This document shows positions 25,605 to 34,892 of a stretch of DNA of 64,000 nt, in pieces. The stretch spans positions 92,673-156,672 of the forward strand of contig CAVSQM010000010.1 in the NCBI GenBank assembly GCA_963730115.1, written 5' to 3'. The stretch comes from DASQFQ01 sp963730115 (lineage in GTDB: Bacteria; Actinomycetota; Thermoleophilia; Solirubrobacterales; Solirubrobacteraceae). How positions within the stretch are numbered: the stretch's first letter is position 1; every line of letters begins with the position of its first letter. The position numbers and the translations under genes are program-made. The notes under the pieces were generated by a model. The model saw only the letters and a list, made by a program, of their open reading frames with translations, did no database searches and was not told the DNA's origin.

Positions 25605-26185
25605 CAGTGCTCGGAGATCACCCGGTCGATCAGGCCGTACTCCTGCGCCTGATCGGCCTTGAAGAAGCGGTCGCGCTCCATGTCGTGGCGCACCTGCTCC
25701 TCCGGCTGGCCGGTGTGCTTCGAGTAGATCTCGTCGATCCGCTTGCGCGTCTTGATGATCTCGGCGGCGTGGATCTCGATGTCCGTCGCCTGGCCCTCGA
25801 AGCCGGCCGACGGCTGGTGGATGAGGATGCGCGAGTTCGGCAGCGCCATCCGCTTGCCGTGCGCGCCGCCGGTCAGCAGCAGCGAGCCCATCGACATGGC
25901 GATCCCGACCACCATCGTCGCCACGTCCGGCTTGATGAACTGCATCGTGTCGTAGATCGCGAGGCCGGCGTAGATCGAGCCACCCGGCGAGTTGATGTAG
26001 AGCGAGATGTCCTTGTCGGGGTCCTGCGACTCGAGGTGCAGCATCTGCGCCACGACGAGGTTCGCGATCTGATCGTCGACGGGCGACCCGAGGAAGATGA
26101 TGCGCTCGTTGAGCAGGCGCGAATAGATGTCGAACTCGCGCTCGCCACGGGCGGTGCGCTCGATGACCATCGGAACCAGCGGCAT
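25604..26185 (-). CDS. clpP: ATP-dependent Clp protease proteolytic subunit
   Basis: 193 residues, the normal length. It makes the barrel protease that ClpX/C ATPases feed. The blocks are SRLLNERIIFLGSPVDDQIA, LYINSPGGSIYAGLAIYDTM and VVGIAMSMGSLLLTGGAHGK, which carries the nucleophile Ser in SMG. RILIHQPSAGF carries the catalytic His, and the third residue comes from the RDRFFKADQAQEYGLID region. No clpX or tig lies next to it. It is followed by a secreted Cys-rich gene instead. A TAGCCT box lies 7 nt before the start. Confidence 0.96.
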   Translation of the reverse strand: MPLVPMVIERTARGEREFDIYSRLLNERIIFLGSPVDDQIANLVVAQMLHLESQDPDKDISLYINSPGGSIYAGLAIYDTMQFIKPDVATMVVGIAMSMGSLLLTGGAHGKRMALPNSRILIHQPSAGFEGQATDIEIHAAEIIKTRKRIDEIYSKHTGQPEEQVRHDMERDRFFKADQAQEYGLIDRVISEH

Positions 26186-26192
26186 GACCCGC

Positions 26193-26198
26193 AGGCTA
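26193..26198 (-). promoter_or_regulatory. Putative -10 box TAGCCT of clpP
   Basis: On the minus strand TAGCCT ends 7 nt before the ATG at 26185. No -35 is clear. Confidence 0.4.
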
Positions 26199-26212
26199 GC
26201 GGGCGGCGGCGC

Positions 26213-26800
26213 TCAGGCCGGGCTGAGGGTGCCTGCCCGGCGTGGCCGCAGCCGCCCGAGCAGGCGCTCGACGCGGCGGGTGAAGCGCCGGCGGTCGAGC
26301 CTGAGCGTGTCGCGGACGTCGGCCGCGGGGGTGCGGTCGACGAGCATCGCGAGCAGCGCGAGGTCGTCGCTCTCGACCCGCGCCGCGGCCGCGCGCAGCT
26401 GCCCGGGGGTGAGGGGCGGCAGCGCGGTCCGGCCGCGGGCGACGAGGCGCAGCGCCTCGAACAGCTCCTCGGGCGTGGCCTGCTTGTCGACGATGCCGTC
26501 GGCGCCCGCGACCCGCAGCGCGACCTCGAGCGCGGGGTCGGACGCCTCGGTGTAGGCGACCACGCGCGGGCCGCCGTCGGCGGTGATGCGCCGGGAAAGC
26601 TGCAAGCCATCGCCGACGCCGAGGAGCGGCTCGAGCAGGACGATGTCGGGCGCGCCGCGCGCGACAAGCTCAAGCGCCTCGTCCGCCGTGCCGGCGGAGC
26701 CAACGGGCACGAGTCCGGGCTCGTGCCGCAGCAGGGCGCAGAGCCCGGCGCGAACGGCCGGCTGGGGGTCGACGATGGCGATGCGGGTCACGTCCGGCAC
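26213..26800 (-). CDS. Response-regulator-like protein with Glu at the phosphorylation site
   Basis: 195 residues. The receiver domain (about 1-120) reads RIAIVDPQPAVRAGLCALLR, then PDIVLLEPLLGVGDGL, VVAYTEASD and ADGIVDKQATPEELFEAL. The phospho-acceptor Asp of LLD is Glu here (LLEP), and the first acidic pair is DP. The Thr and Lys switch residues are present. The C-terminal 60 residues (LALLAMLVDRTPAADVRDTL to RRRFTRRVERLLGRL) may be a degraded LuxR-like HTH. A Glu can mimic the phosphorylated state, so the protein may be constitutively active or act as a pseudo-receiver. No sensor kinase gene is nearby. Confidence 0.75.
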   Translation of the reverse strand: MPDVTRIAIVDPQPAVRAGLCALLRHEPGLVPVGSAGTADEALELVARGAPDIVLLEPLLGVGDGLQLSRRITADGGPRVVAYTEASDPALEVALRVAGADGIVDKQATPEELFEALRLVARGRTALPPLTPGQLRAAAARVESDDLALLAMLVDRTPAADVRDTLRLDRRRFTRRVERLLGRLRPRRAGTLSPA

Positions 26801-26843
26801 GTTCCCAGCCGACCCTTAAGACCTCCTGAACTTCGGCCATGAA

Positions 26844-26849
26844 TACCGT
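26844..26849 (+). promoter_or_regulatory. Putative -10 box TACCGT of the ABC ATPase
   Basis: TACCGT ends 6 nt before the ATG at 26856. Confidence 0.35.
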
Positions 26850-26855
26850 GAAAAC

Positions 26856-27626
26856 ATGCCCGCCCGCCCAGTGACACCCACACCCGCCCTGGAACTCCAA
26901 AGCCTTACCAAGCGGTACGACGACGGGCTGCTCGCGCTCGACCATGTCGACCTCGTCGTGCCGGCGGGCGAGTTCTTCGGCCTGCTCGGCCCCAACGGGG
27001 CCGGCAAGACGACGCTGATCTCCGCCGTCTGCAACCTCATCCGCACGACGAGCGGCGAGGCGCACGTGTTCGGCCACCCGAGCGGCTGCACCGAGGCGCG
27101 TCGCCTGATCGGCCTCGCCGAGCAGGACATCAACCTCGACCGCTTCCTCGACGTCGAGGAGACGCTCGTCTACCACGGCGGCTACTACGGCATGAGCCGC
27201 GCCGACGCCCGCCGCCGCGCCGGCGAGATGATGGACGTCTTCGACCTGCGCGCGAAGGCCACCACCCGCGCGCCGAAGCTCTCCGGCGGCATGCGCCGCC
27301 GCCTCCTGCTCGCCCGCGCGCTCATGCACGAGCCGCGCCTGGTCATCCTCGACGAGCCGACCGCCGGCGTCGACTTCGAGCTCCGCCTCGAGCTGTGGCG
27401 CTACATCCGCCGCCTGCACTCCGAGGGCACGACGATCCTCCTCACCACGCACTACCTCGAGGAGGCCGAGGAGCTGTGCGAGGACATCGCGCTGATCCGC
27501 GACGGCCGCATCATCGCCCGCGACTCCGCCGACGGCCTGCGCACCACCTACGGCGCCGTGTCGCTCGCCGACGTCTACGTCAAGGCGATGGCGACCTTGC
27601 CGAGCACCGAGCCGCTCTCCAGGTAG
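26856..27626 (+). CDS. ABC-2 type exporter ATP-binding protein (YadG/DrrA-like)
   Basis: 256 residues. It has Walker A LLGPNGAGKTTLISAV, Q-loop GLAEQDINLDRFLDVEETLV, signature PKLSGGMRRRLLLARALMHE, Walker B LVILDEPTAGVDFEL and H-loop LLTTHYLEEAEELCED. The C-terminus is SLADVYVKAM. The family drives export of drugs, polysaccharides or lipids with a separate ABC-2 permease. No permease follows. Its closest fit in the window is the YadH-like permease at 38071-38832, 10.4 kb downstream on the same strand. The 3' end overlaps the convergent oxidoreductase by 52 bp. Confidence 0.9.
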   Translation: MPARPVTPTPALELQSLTKRYDDGLLALDHVDLVVPAGEFFGLLGPNGAGKTTLISAVCNLIRTTSGEAHVFGHPSGCTEARRLIGLAEQDINLDRFLDVEETLVYHGGYYGMSRADARRRAGEMMDVFDLRAKATTRAPKLSGGMRRRLLLARALMHEPRLVILDEPTAGVDFELRLELWRYIRRLHSEGTTILLTTHYLEEAEELCEDIALIRDGRIIARDSADGLRTTYGAVSLADVYVKAMATLPSTEPLSR

Positions 27627-28574
27627 CGGATCGCCGCGGGAACGTCGGCGAGCGGGAAGACGCGGTCCACGACCGGCCGAAGCGCGCCCGCCTCGATCAG
27701 CTCCTTCAGCCGCGTCAGCTCCGTCGGCCTTGCGCGGCGCGGAGAAGTCGAGGCTCGGGAGCCGGCGATCGAACGGTGACATCGCCACGAGCTTGAGCGT
27801 GCGCGGGAAGGTCCCGAGCCACGCGCCACCCGAGGCGCCGTAGCCATCGTGGCCGATGATCACGTACCTCCCGCCCGGCGTGAGGGCGCGCAGGCAGTCG
27901 GCGATCGAGCGGTTGCCCGGGATGTCGACGATGACGTCGTAGCGCCGCTCGGTGAAGTCCTCGCGGGTGTAGTCGACCACGTGGTCGGCGAACGAGCGCA
28001 CGAGGTCGAGCTTCGCGGGCGCGTCGACGCCGGTCACCTCGGCGCCGAAGGCCTTGGCGAGCTGGACGGCGAACAGGCCCACCCCGCCGCCCGCGCCGTT
28101 GACGAGCACCCGCTGCCCGGCCTGCACGTTGCCGTCGCGCCGTACGGCCTGCAGCGCGATCAGGCCTGAGGTGGGGACGACGGCGGCCTGCTCGAACGAC
28201 AGCCCGGCCGGCTTGGGCGCCAGCGAGGCTTCGGGCGCGGCCGCGAACTCGGCGAAGGCGCCGCCATTGCGCCACTGAAGGCCGCGGATCGTCTCGCCGA
28301 ACACCTCGTCCCCCTGCCGGAACCGCGTCACGTCCCGCCCGGCCGCCTCGACGACGCCCGCGAGGTCGATGCCGGGGACGCGATGGCGCGGCCGGCGGAG
28401 CCCGCCGACCCGGACGAGGAACGGCTGCCCGCGCATGACATGCCACACGTCGGGGTGCACGGAGGCGGCGTGCACCCGCACCAGGACCTCGTCCGCGCGG
28501 ATGCCCGGAACCTCGACGTCGCGCAGCGCGAGCACCTCGGATCCGCCGTACCGCTCCTGAACGATCGCGCGCAT
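27575..28574 (-). CDS. Zinc-free quinone oxidoreductase / MDR-family alcohol dehydrogenase (one frameshift)
   Basis: About 332 residues. The N-terminus MRAIVQERYGGSEVLALRDV is the quinone-oxidoreductase start. VLVRVHAASVHPDVWHVMRG lacks the structural and catalytic zinc ligands. The Rossmann motif is VLVNGAGGGVGLFAVQLAKA. The C-terminus is FPLADVPAAIRYLESGSVLG. An extra G near 27727 separates FSAPRK from PTELTRLKELI and must be removed to read it. NADPH-dependent quinone or enone reduction is the family reaction. The gene is divergent from the GH4 gene across 19 bp and convergent with the ABC ATPase. Confidence 0.87.
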
Positions 28575-28579
28575 GCTCG

Positions 28580-28585
28580 TACGAT
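28580..28585 (+). promoter_or_regulatory. Putative -10 box TACGAT of the sugar operon
   Basis: TACGAT ends 8 nt before the ATG at 28594 in the 19-bp divergent gap. Confidence 0.4.
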
Positions 28586-28593
28586 CCTCCTCG

Positions 28594-29925
28594 ATGAAGC
28601 TCACGATCGTCGGCGGCGGAGGGTTCCGCGTCCCACTGGTCTACGGGGCGCTGCTGAGCAAGCGCGACACGCTCCCGTTCGACGAGGTGGTGCTGCACGA
28701 CCTCGACGCCGACCGGATGGAGCGGATGGCCGCCGTCCTGCGCGGGCTGGCGGCGGAGCGCGGCGGCGAGCTGCCGTTCCGCGCCACCACCGACCTCGAG
28801 GACGCCGTCGAGGGCGCCGACTTCGTGTTCTCTGCGATCCGCGTGGGCCGGCTCGAAGGCCGGGTGGTCGACGAGTCGGTGCCGCTCGCTCGCGGCGTGC
28901 TCGGGCAGGAGACGACCGGGCCGGGCGGGATCTGCTTCGCGCTGCGGACGATCCCGGAGATGCTGCGGCTGGCCGAGGCGGTGGCCGAGCGGGCGCCGAG
29001 CGCCTGGGTCGTCAACTTCACCAACCCGGCGGGCATGGTCACCGAGGCGCTGCAGCAGGTGCTGGGCGACCGGGTGGTCGGCATCTGCGACTCGCCGAGC
29101 GGCCTCTGCCGCCGCGTCGCACGCGCGATCGGGCGCGCGCCGGCGGAGATGTGGTTCGACTACTTCGGCCTCAACCACCTCGGATGGCTGCGCGCCGCCT
29201 ACGACGCCGACGGCGACCGCCTGCCCGAGCTGCTCGCCGACGACGCCACGCTCACGAGCTTCGAGGAGGGCCGCCTGTTCGGCGGCGACTGGCTGCGGGC
29301 GCTGGGGATGATCCCCAACGAGTACCTCTACTACTTCTACTTCCACTCCGATGCGGTCGAGTCGATCCGCACCGGCGTCCCGCGCGGCGCCCAGCTGCTC
29401 GAGTCGCAGGCCGACTTCTACGCCCGCAACGGCGAGGACGCCCTCGCCGACTGGCGCGCCACCCGCGCCGAGCGCGACCGCACCTACATGGCCGCCGAGC
29501 GGCTCGCCGCCGGCATCGAGGCCGACCACGACGACGGTGGCGACGGCGGCGGCTACGAAGGCGAGGCGATGGCGGTCGTCGAAGCCATCGCCAACAACAC
29601 CCGCGCCGTGATGATCCTCAACACCGCCAACCGCTCCGCCCTCCCGTTCCTCGACGAGCGCGCGGTCGTCGAGGTGCCCTGCATCGTCGGCCGCACCGGC
29701 CCGCAGCCGGTCGCGATCGGCTCCGTCCCCGCGCACGCCCAGGCGCTGGTGACCGCGATCAAGGACGTCGAGCGCACGACCATCCAGGCCGCCCAGACCG
29801 GCTCCGCCGAGCTTGCGATCCGCGCGCTGGCGCTCCATCCGCTGGTGCCGAGCGTGCAGACCGCGCGCGACATCTTCGCCGGCTACCGCGAGCAGCTGCC
29901 CGAGCTGGAGGCGCGCTTCGCATGA
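28594..29925 (+). CDS. Glycoside hydrolase family 4 (6-phospho-glucosidase-like)
   Basis: 443 residues. GH4 enzymes use NAD+ and Mn2+ to cleave glycosides by an oxidation-elimination route. The dinucleotide site is KLTIVGGGGFRVPLVYGALL. GPGGICFALRTIPEMLRLAE, WVVNFTNPAGMVTEALQQ and FDYFGLNHLGWLRA are family blocks. The metal-site Cys motif is GICDSPSGL (CDSP). Characterised groups have CNVP (6-phospho-beta-glucosidase) or CDMP (6-phospho-alpha-glucosidase), so specificity is open. It heads an operon with a PfkB kinase and a sugar ABC importer but no PTS, which suggests the substrate may be phosphorylated in the cell. The stop overlaps the next start (ATGA). Confidence 0.88.
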   Translation: MKLTIVGGGGFRVPLVYGALLSKRDTLPFDEVVLHDLDADRMERMAAVLRGLAAERGGELPFRATTDLEDAVEGADFVFSAIRVGRLEGRVVDESVPLARGVLGQETTGPGGICFALRTIPEMLRLAEAVAERAPSAWVVNFTNPAGMVTEALQQVLGDRVVGICDSPSGLCRRVARAIGRAPAEMWFDYFGLNHLGWLRAAYDADGDRLPELLADDATLTSFEEGRLFGGDWLRALGMIPNEYLYYFYFHSDAVESIRTGVPRGAQLLESQADFYARNGEDALADWRATRAERDRTYMAAERLAAGIEADHDDGGDGGGYEGEAMAVVEAIANNTRAVMILNTANRSALPFLDERAVVEVPCIVGRTGPQPVAIGSVPAHAQALVTAIKDVERTTIQAAQTGSAELAIRALALHPLVPSVQTARDIFAGYREQLPELEARFA

Positions 29926-30821
29926 GCGTCGACGTCGTCGTCACCGCCACCGCGTTCATGGACATCACGTTCATCGGGCTCGAGTCCGTGCCCAGGCCGG
30001 GCGAGGAGCGCTTCGCCGGCGACCTCCTGCGCTCGCCCGGCGGCGGTGCCATCAACGCGATCGGGGCGTCCCGGCTCGGGCTCAAGGCCGCGCTCGCGGT
30101 CCCGCTCGGCGAGGACCTCGACGGGCGCTTCATCCGCGAGGAGCTGCAGGCCGAGGGAGTCGAGCTCTCGACCGGCGCCGGCACGCGCACCCCGACCACG
30201 GTGGTGATGCCGTGGGGCGGCGAGCGGGCCATGGTCACCTTCGAGCCCGGCTCCAGCACGAGCGCGGCCGAGGTCGCCGCCTTCGGGCCGCGCGCGGTGA
30301 TCGTCGCGCTCGACCAGCTCGACCTCGTGCCGCCCGGCGTTCGCGGCTATGTCAGCTGCGGGGACGACGACGCCCGCGCCTTCCGCGCGCGCCCGCCGCG
30401 CGACCTCGACGGCGCCCGCGCCCTGTTCGTCAACCGCCGCGAGGCGACGCTGATCACCGGCGAGCACACCCCGGAGAAAGCCGCGGAGCGGCTGGGCGGC
30501 GACGTCGAGATCGCCGTCGTCACGCTCGGCCCGGAGGGCGCCGTGGCCGCCGTCGACGGCGGCCTGGTGCGCGCTCCCGGCTTCGAGATGAAGACCGTCG
30601 ACACCACCGGAGCGGGCGACCTCCTGTGCGCCGCGTTCGTGTGGGCGGACCTCGCCGGCGCCGACGTCGAGGTTGCCTTGCGCTGGGCAGTCCTGTACGG
30701 ATCACTCTCAGTCACCGTCCCGACGGGGTTCGCCGGTGCCGTCTCGCTCGAGCGGCTGCAGGCGGAAGGGTCGACCCGCGGCCTGCCGCCGCTGGCCACA
30801 CACAAGGAGACACGGACATGA
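29922..30821 (+). CDS. PfkB-family carbohydrate kinase
   Basis: 299 residues of the ribokinase fold. The N-terminal block is GEERFAGDLLRSPGGGAINA (sugar-binding GG), and the C-terminal signature VDTTGAGDLLCAAFVWADLA carries the anion hole GAG and the catalytic base Asp. It may phosphorylate the glycoside or monosaccharide brought in by the importer encoded next. It lies between the GH4 gene and the substrate-binding lipoprotein with 4-bp overlaps on both sides. It is paralogous to the kinase at 34893, which lacks the GAG. Confidence 0.88.
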   Translation: MSVDVVVTATAFMDITFIGLESVPRPGEERFAGDLLRSPGGGAINAIGASRLGLKAALAVPLGEDLDGRFIREELQAEGVELSTGAGTRTPTTVVMPWGGERAMVTFEPGSSTSAAEVAAFGPRAVIVALDQLDLVPPGVRGYVSCGDDDARAFRARPPRDLDGARALFVNRREATLITGEHTPEKAAERLGGDVEIAVVTLGPEGAVAAVDGGLVRAPGFEMKTVDTTGAGDLLCAAFVWADLAGADVEVALRWAVLYGSLSVTVPTGFAGAVSLERLQAEGSTRGLPPLATHKETRT

Positions 30822-32167
30822 CACGTCGCTCGATCGCCATCCTGCTGCTCTTGCTCACCACTGTGGTCGCCGGCTGCGGCACGCCCGGCGGCGACTCCTC
30901 CGACAACGCGGAGCAGGCCGAGGAGAGCAAGCAGAACTCGGCCAAGGTCGACGTCGCGAAGGCCGGGGACGTCACGCTGACGATCTGGGACCAGGAGGTC
31001 CGGGGCGGCCAGGCGGCGCAGATCAAGCGCCTCAACGCCGCGTTCCTCGCGCAGTACCCGAACGTGAAGATCAAGCGCGTCGCGAAGTCGTTCACCGACC
31101 TCCAGACGACGCTCAAGCTCGCGGTCTCGAGCGACAAGGCGCCCGACATCGTCGAGGCCAACCAGGGCCGCCCGATCATGGGCCAGCTCGTCAAGGGCGG
31201 GCTGCTGAAGCCGCTGGACGCCTACGCGGACGCCTACGGCTGGAACGACCGCTGGTCCGAGACGCTGCTCGACCTCAACCGCTTCAGCTCCGACGGCACG
31301 CAGTTCGGCTCGGGCGACCTCTACGGCGTCTCGCAGATGGGCGAGATCGTGGGCGTCTTCTACAACCGCGACATGGTGCCGACGCCGCCGAAGACGTTCG
31401 CCGAGTTCGAGGCGATGCTGGCCAAGGCGAAGGCCAAGGGCCAGACCCCGATCGCGTTCGGCAACCTCGACAAGTTCGGCGGCATCCACGAGTTCCAGAC
31501 CGTCCAGAACCAGTTCACGCCGAAGAGCTCGGTCCGCAACTTCGTGTTCGCGAAGAACGGGCAGACGTTCGACACCGAGGAGAACCGCGAGGCCGCCACC
31601 AAGCTCCAGGAGTGGGCCGACAAGGGCTACTTCACCAAGGACTTCAACGGCGTCGGCTACGACCCGGCCTGGCAGCAGTTCGCCAAGGGCAAGGGCCCGT
31701 TCACGATCGCCGGCACGTGGATCACGTTCGACGCCAACAAGGCGCTCGGGGACAAGCTCGGCTTCTTCCTGATGCCGCCGCGTGAGGCGGGCGCCGAGCC
31801 GACCTCGCTCGGCGGCGAGAGCCTGCCGTGGTCGATCACGTCGAAGTCCAAGAACGCCGACGTGGCCGCCGCGTACATCGACTTCATCACGAACGCCCGG
31901 GCGGCCGACGTGCTCGTCGAGACCGACAACCTGCCGGCGATGGAGGCGGCCAAGCAGCCGACCTCCGCGGCCGGCAAGGACGTCTTCGCGGCCTGGAAGC
32001 AGCTCAGCGAGACCGACGGGCTGACGCCGTACATGGACTACGCGACGCCGACGTTCTACGACGACTTCTCCGGCGCGGTCCAGCGACTGCTGGGCGGCAA
32101 GCTGACGCCGGAGGCGTTCACGAAGGGCGTGCAGGCGAGCTACGCGAAGTTCACCGACACGCTGTGA
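30818..32167 (+). CDS. Sugar ABC transporter substrate-binding lipoprotein
   Basis: 449 residues. A lipoprotein signal peptide ends in the lipobox VVAGCG, so the mature protein is lipid-anchored outside the membrane. The mature chain is a family-1 extracellular solute-binding protein (VTLTIWDQEVRGGQAAQIKR, SDKAPDIVEANQGRPIMGQL, FAEFEAMLAKAKAKGQTPIA, GESLPWSITSKSKNADVAAA). It delivers an oligosaccharide or glycoside to the two permeases encoded next. Substrate not deducible. It is co-translated with its neighbours. Confidence 0.93.
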   Translation: MTRRSIAILLLLLTTVVAGCGTPGGDSSDNAEQAEESKQNSAKVDVAKAGDVTLTIWDQEVRGGQAAQIKRLNAAFLAQYPNVKIKRVAKSFTDLQTTLKLAVSSDKAPDIVEANQGRPIMGQLVKGGLLKPLDAYADAYGWNDRWSETLLDLNRFSSDGTQFGSGDLYGVSQMGEIVGVFYNRDMVPTPPKTFAEFEAMLAKAKAKGQTPIAFGNLDKFGGIHEFQTVQNQFTPKSSVRNFVFAKNGQTFDTEENREAATKLQEWADKGYFTKDFNGVGYDPAWQQFAKGKGPFTIAGTWITFDANKALGDKLGFFLMPPREAGAEPTSLGGESLPWSITSKSKNADVAAAYIDFITNARAADVLVETDNLPAMEAAKQPTSAAGKDVFAAWKQLSETDGLTPYMDYATPTFYDDFSGAVQRLLGGKLTPEAFTKGVQASYAKFTDTL

Positions 32168-33054
32168 CCACGCTCGCGCCGCCCGGCGAGCCGCGGCGCG
32201 TCGCCTACCTGTACCTGCTCCCGGGGCTGGTCGTCTTCGGGCTGTTCGTCCTGGCGCCGCTCGTGCACAGCGCCTGGTTGTCGCTGTTCACGTGGGACGG
32301 GGTGACCGCGGGCACGTGGAACGGGCTCGGGAACTACGCGGACGTCGTCCGCGACCCGAAGCTGCGCTCGGCCTTCGCGCACGCGTTCGTCCTCGTGCTG
32401 TTCTACGCCGTCGGGCCGATCACCATCGGACTGTTGCTGGCGGCCGCGATGGCGCGCTCGCGCGTCCGCGGCCTGGCGCTGTTCCGGACCGTGCTGTTCC
32501 TGCCCCAGGTGATCGCGCTCGTGGTCGTCGCGGTGATGTGGCGGATGATCTACGCGCCCGAGGGAGGCCTCCTCAACGAGTTCCTGCGTGCGATCGGCCT
32601 CGGCTCGCTCGCGCAGAACTGGCTCGGTTCTTTCAACCTCGCGCTGCCGTCAGTCGGGCTGATCGGCGTGTGGGTCATGTACGGGCTGGCGATGGTGCTC
32701 TTCACCGCCGGGGTGCAGAAGATCCCGCAGTCGCTCTATGACGCGGCGCGCGTGGACGGCGCCGGACCGGTGCGCGAGTTCTTCGCCGTGACGCTGCCCG
32801 GGTTGCGCAACGAGATCGCGGTCGCGCTGACGCTGACGACGATCCAGGCGCTGCGCGCGTTCGACCTCGTCTACATCACGACCGGCGGCGGGCCCGGCGA
32901 CGCCACCACCGTGCCCGCCTACGAGGTCTACAACCGCGCGTTCCGCACCGGCGACGTGGGTACGGCGTCGGCGATCGGCGTCTGCATCGTGGCGCTCATC
33001 TTCGTGCTGACCCTGCTCATCAACCGGGTCGCCGAGCGGGAGGCCGCGCGATGA
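32164..33054 (+). CDS. Sugar ABC transporter permease (MalF/UgpA-like)
   Basis: 296 residues, six membrane helices (PGLVVFGLFVLAPLVHSAWL, FRTVLFLPQVIALVVVAVMW, SVGLIGVWVMYGLAMVLFTA and others). The EAA-type loop reads QKIPQSLYDAARVDGAGPVR, the contact site for the ATPase. It starts with GTG, overlapping the lipoprotein stop by 4 bp. It forms the channel with the next permease. Confidence 0.92.
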   Translation: MTTLAPPGEPRRVAYLYLLPGLVVFGLFVLAPLVHSAWLSLFTWDGVTAGTWNGLGNYADVVRDPKLRSAFAHAFVLVLFYAVGPITIGLLLAAAMARSRVRGLALFRTVLFLPQVIALVVVAVMWRMIYAPEGGLLNEFLRAIGLGSLAQNWLGSFNLALPSVGLIGVWVMYGLAMVLFTAGVQKIPQSLYDAARVDGAGPVREFFAVTLPGLRNEIAVALTLTTIQALRAFDLVYITTGGGPGDATTVPAYEVYNRAFRTGDVGTASAIGVCIVALIFVLTLLINRVAEREAAR

Positions 33055-33868
33055 TCGACCGCCGCGAGCAGGCGCTGACGTACCTGATCCTCGGCGTGTT
33101 CTCGATCATCGCCCTGGTGCCGATCGTGGGGATCGTGCTGACCGCGCTGCAGGCGCCCGGCGAGATCGCCACGTTCGGGACGCCCAACGGCTTCCACGTG
33201 AGCAACTTCGCCGACGCATGGGACGAGGGGCACTTCTCCACCTACCTGCGCTCGAGCGCCATCGTCGTGGTGGCCGTGGTGGTGCTGTCGACCGTGCTCT
33301 CGATCCTGTCCGGCTACGCGTTCGGGATGATGCGCTTCCGCGGCGACCAGGCGCTCTTCTACGTCTTCCTGCTCGGCCTGATGGTCCCGCTGGAGGCGAC
33401 GGTCGTGCCGCTCTACTACGACTTCCGCGACGTCGGGCTGACCGACACCTACTGGGCGCTGATCTGGCCCCAGGTCGGCCTGTCGGTCGCGTTCGGCACG
33501 TTCTGGATGCGCGCCTTCTTCCGCTCGGTCCCGCGCTCGCTCGTCGAGGCCGCGCGGCTGGATGGCTCGTCGAGCTGGAGCACGCTGTGGCGGGTCGTGC
33601 TGCCGCTCGGCCGCCCTGCGGTGCTGACCATGGTCGTGCTCGTGTTCATGTGGACGTGGAACGAGTTCCTGCTCGCCCTGGTAATGGTCTCCGACGAGGA
33701 CCTGCGCACGGCGCCGCTCGGGCTCGCGTTCTTCTCCGGCCGCAACACGACCGACTTCGCGCTGCTCGCCGCCGGCTCGGTGATCGTGGCCACGCCGGTC
33801 GTGATCCTCTACGTCTTCCTCCAGCGGCACTTCATCCGCGGGATGCTGAGCGGGGCGATCAAAGGCTG

Positions 33869-33869
<1 letters not shown>
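33051..33869 (+). CDS. Sugar ABC transporter permease (MalG/UgpE-like)
   Basis: 272 residues with six helices (GVFSIIALVPIVGIVLTALQ, SAIVVVAVVVLSTVLSILSG, FYVFLLGLMVPLEATVVPLY, PAVLTMVVLVFMWTWNEFLL). The EAA loop is PRSLVEAARLDGSSSWSTLW. It overlaps the first permease by 4 bp, and the ATPase ATG overlaps its stop by one base. Standard second permease of a CUT1 importer. Confidence 0.92.
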
Positions 33870-34867
<998 letters not shown>

Positions 34868-34878
34868 TCCGGAGCGGT

Positions 34879-34884
34879 TACCCT
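34879..34884 (+). promoter_or_regulatory. Putative -10 box TACCCT of the second PfkB gene
   Basis: TACCCT ends 8 nt before the GTG at 34893, so the second PfkB gene may be transcribed separately from the importer. Confidence 0.35.
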
Positions 34885-34892
34885 CACGCGCC

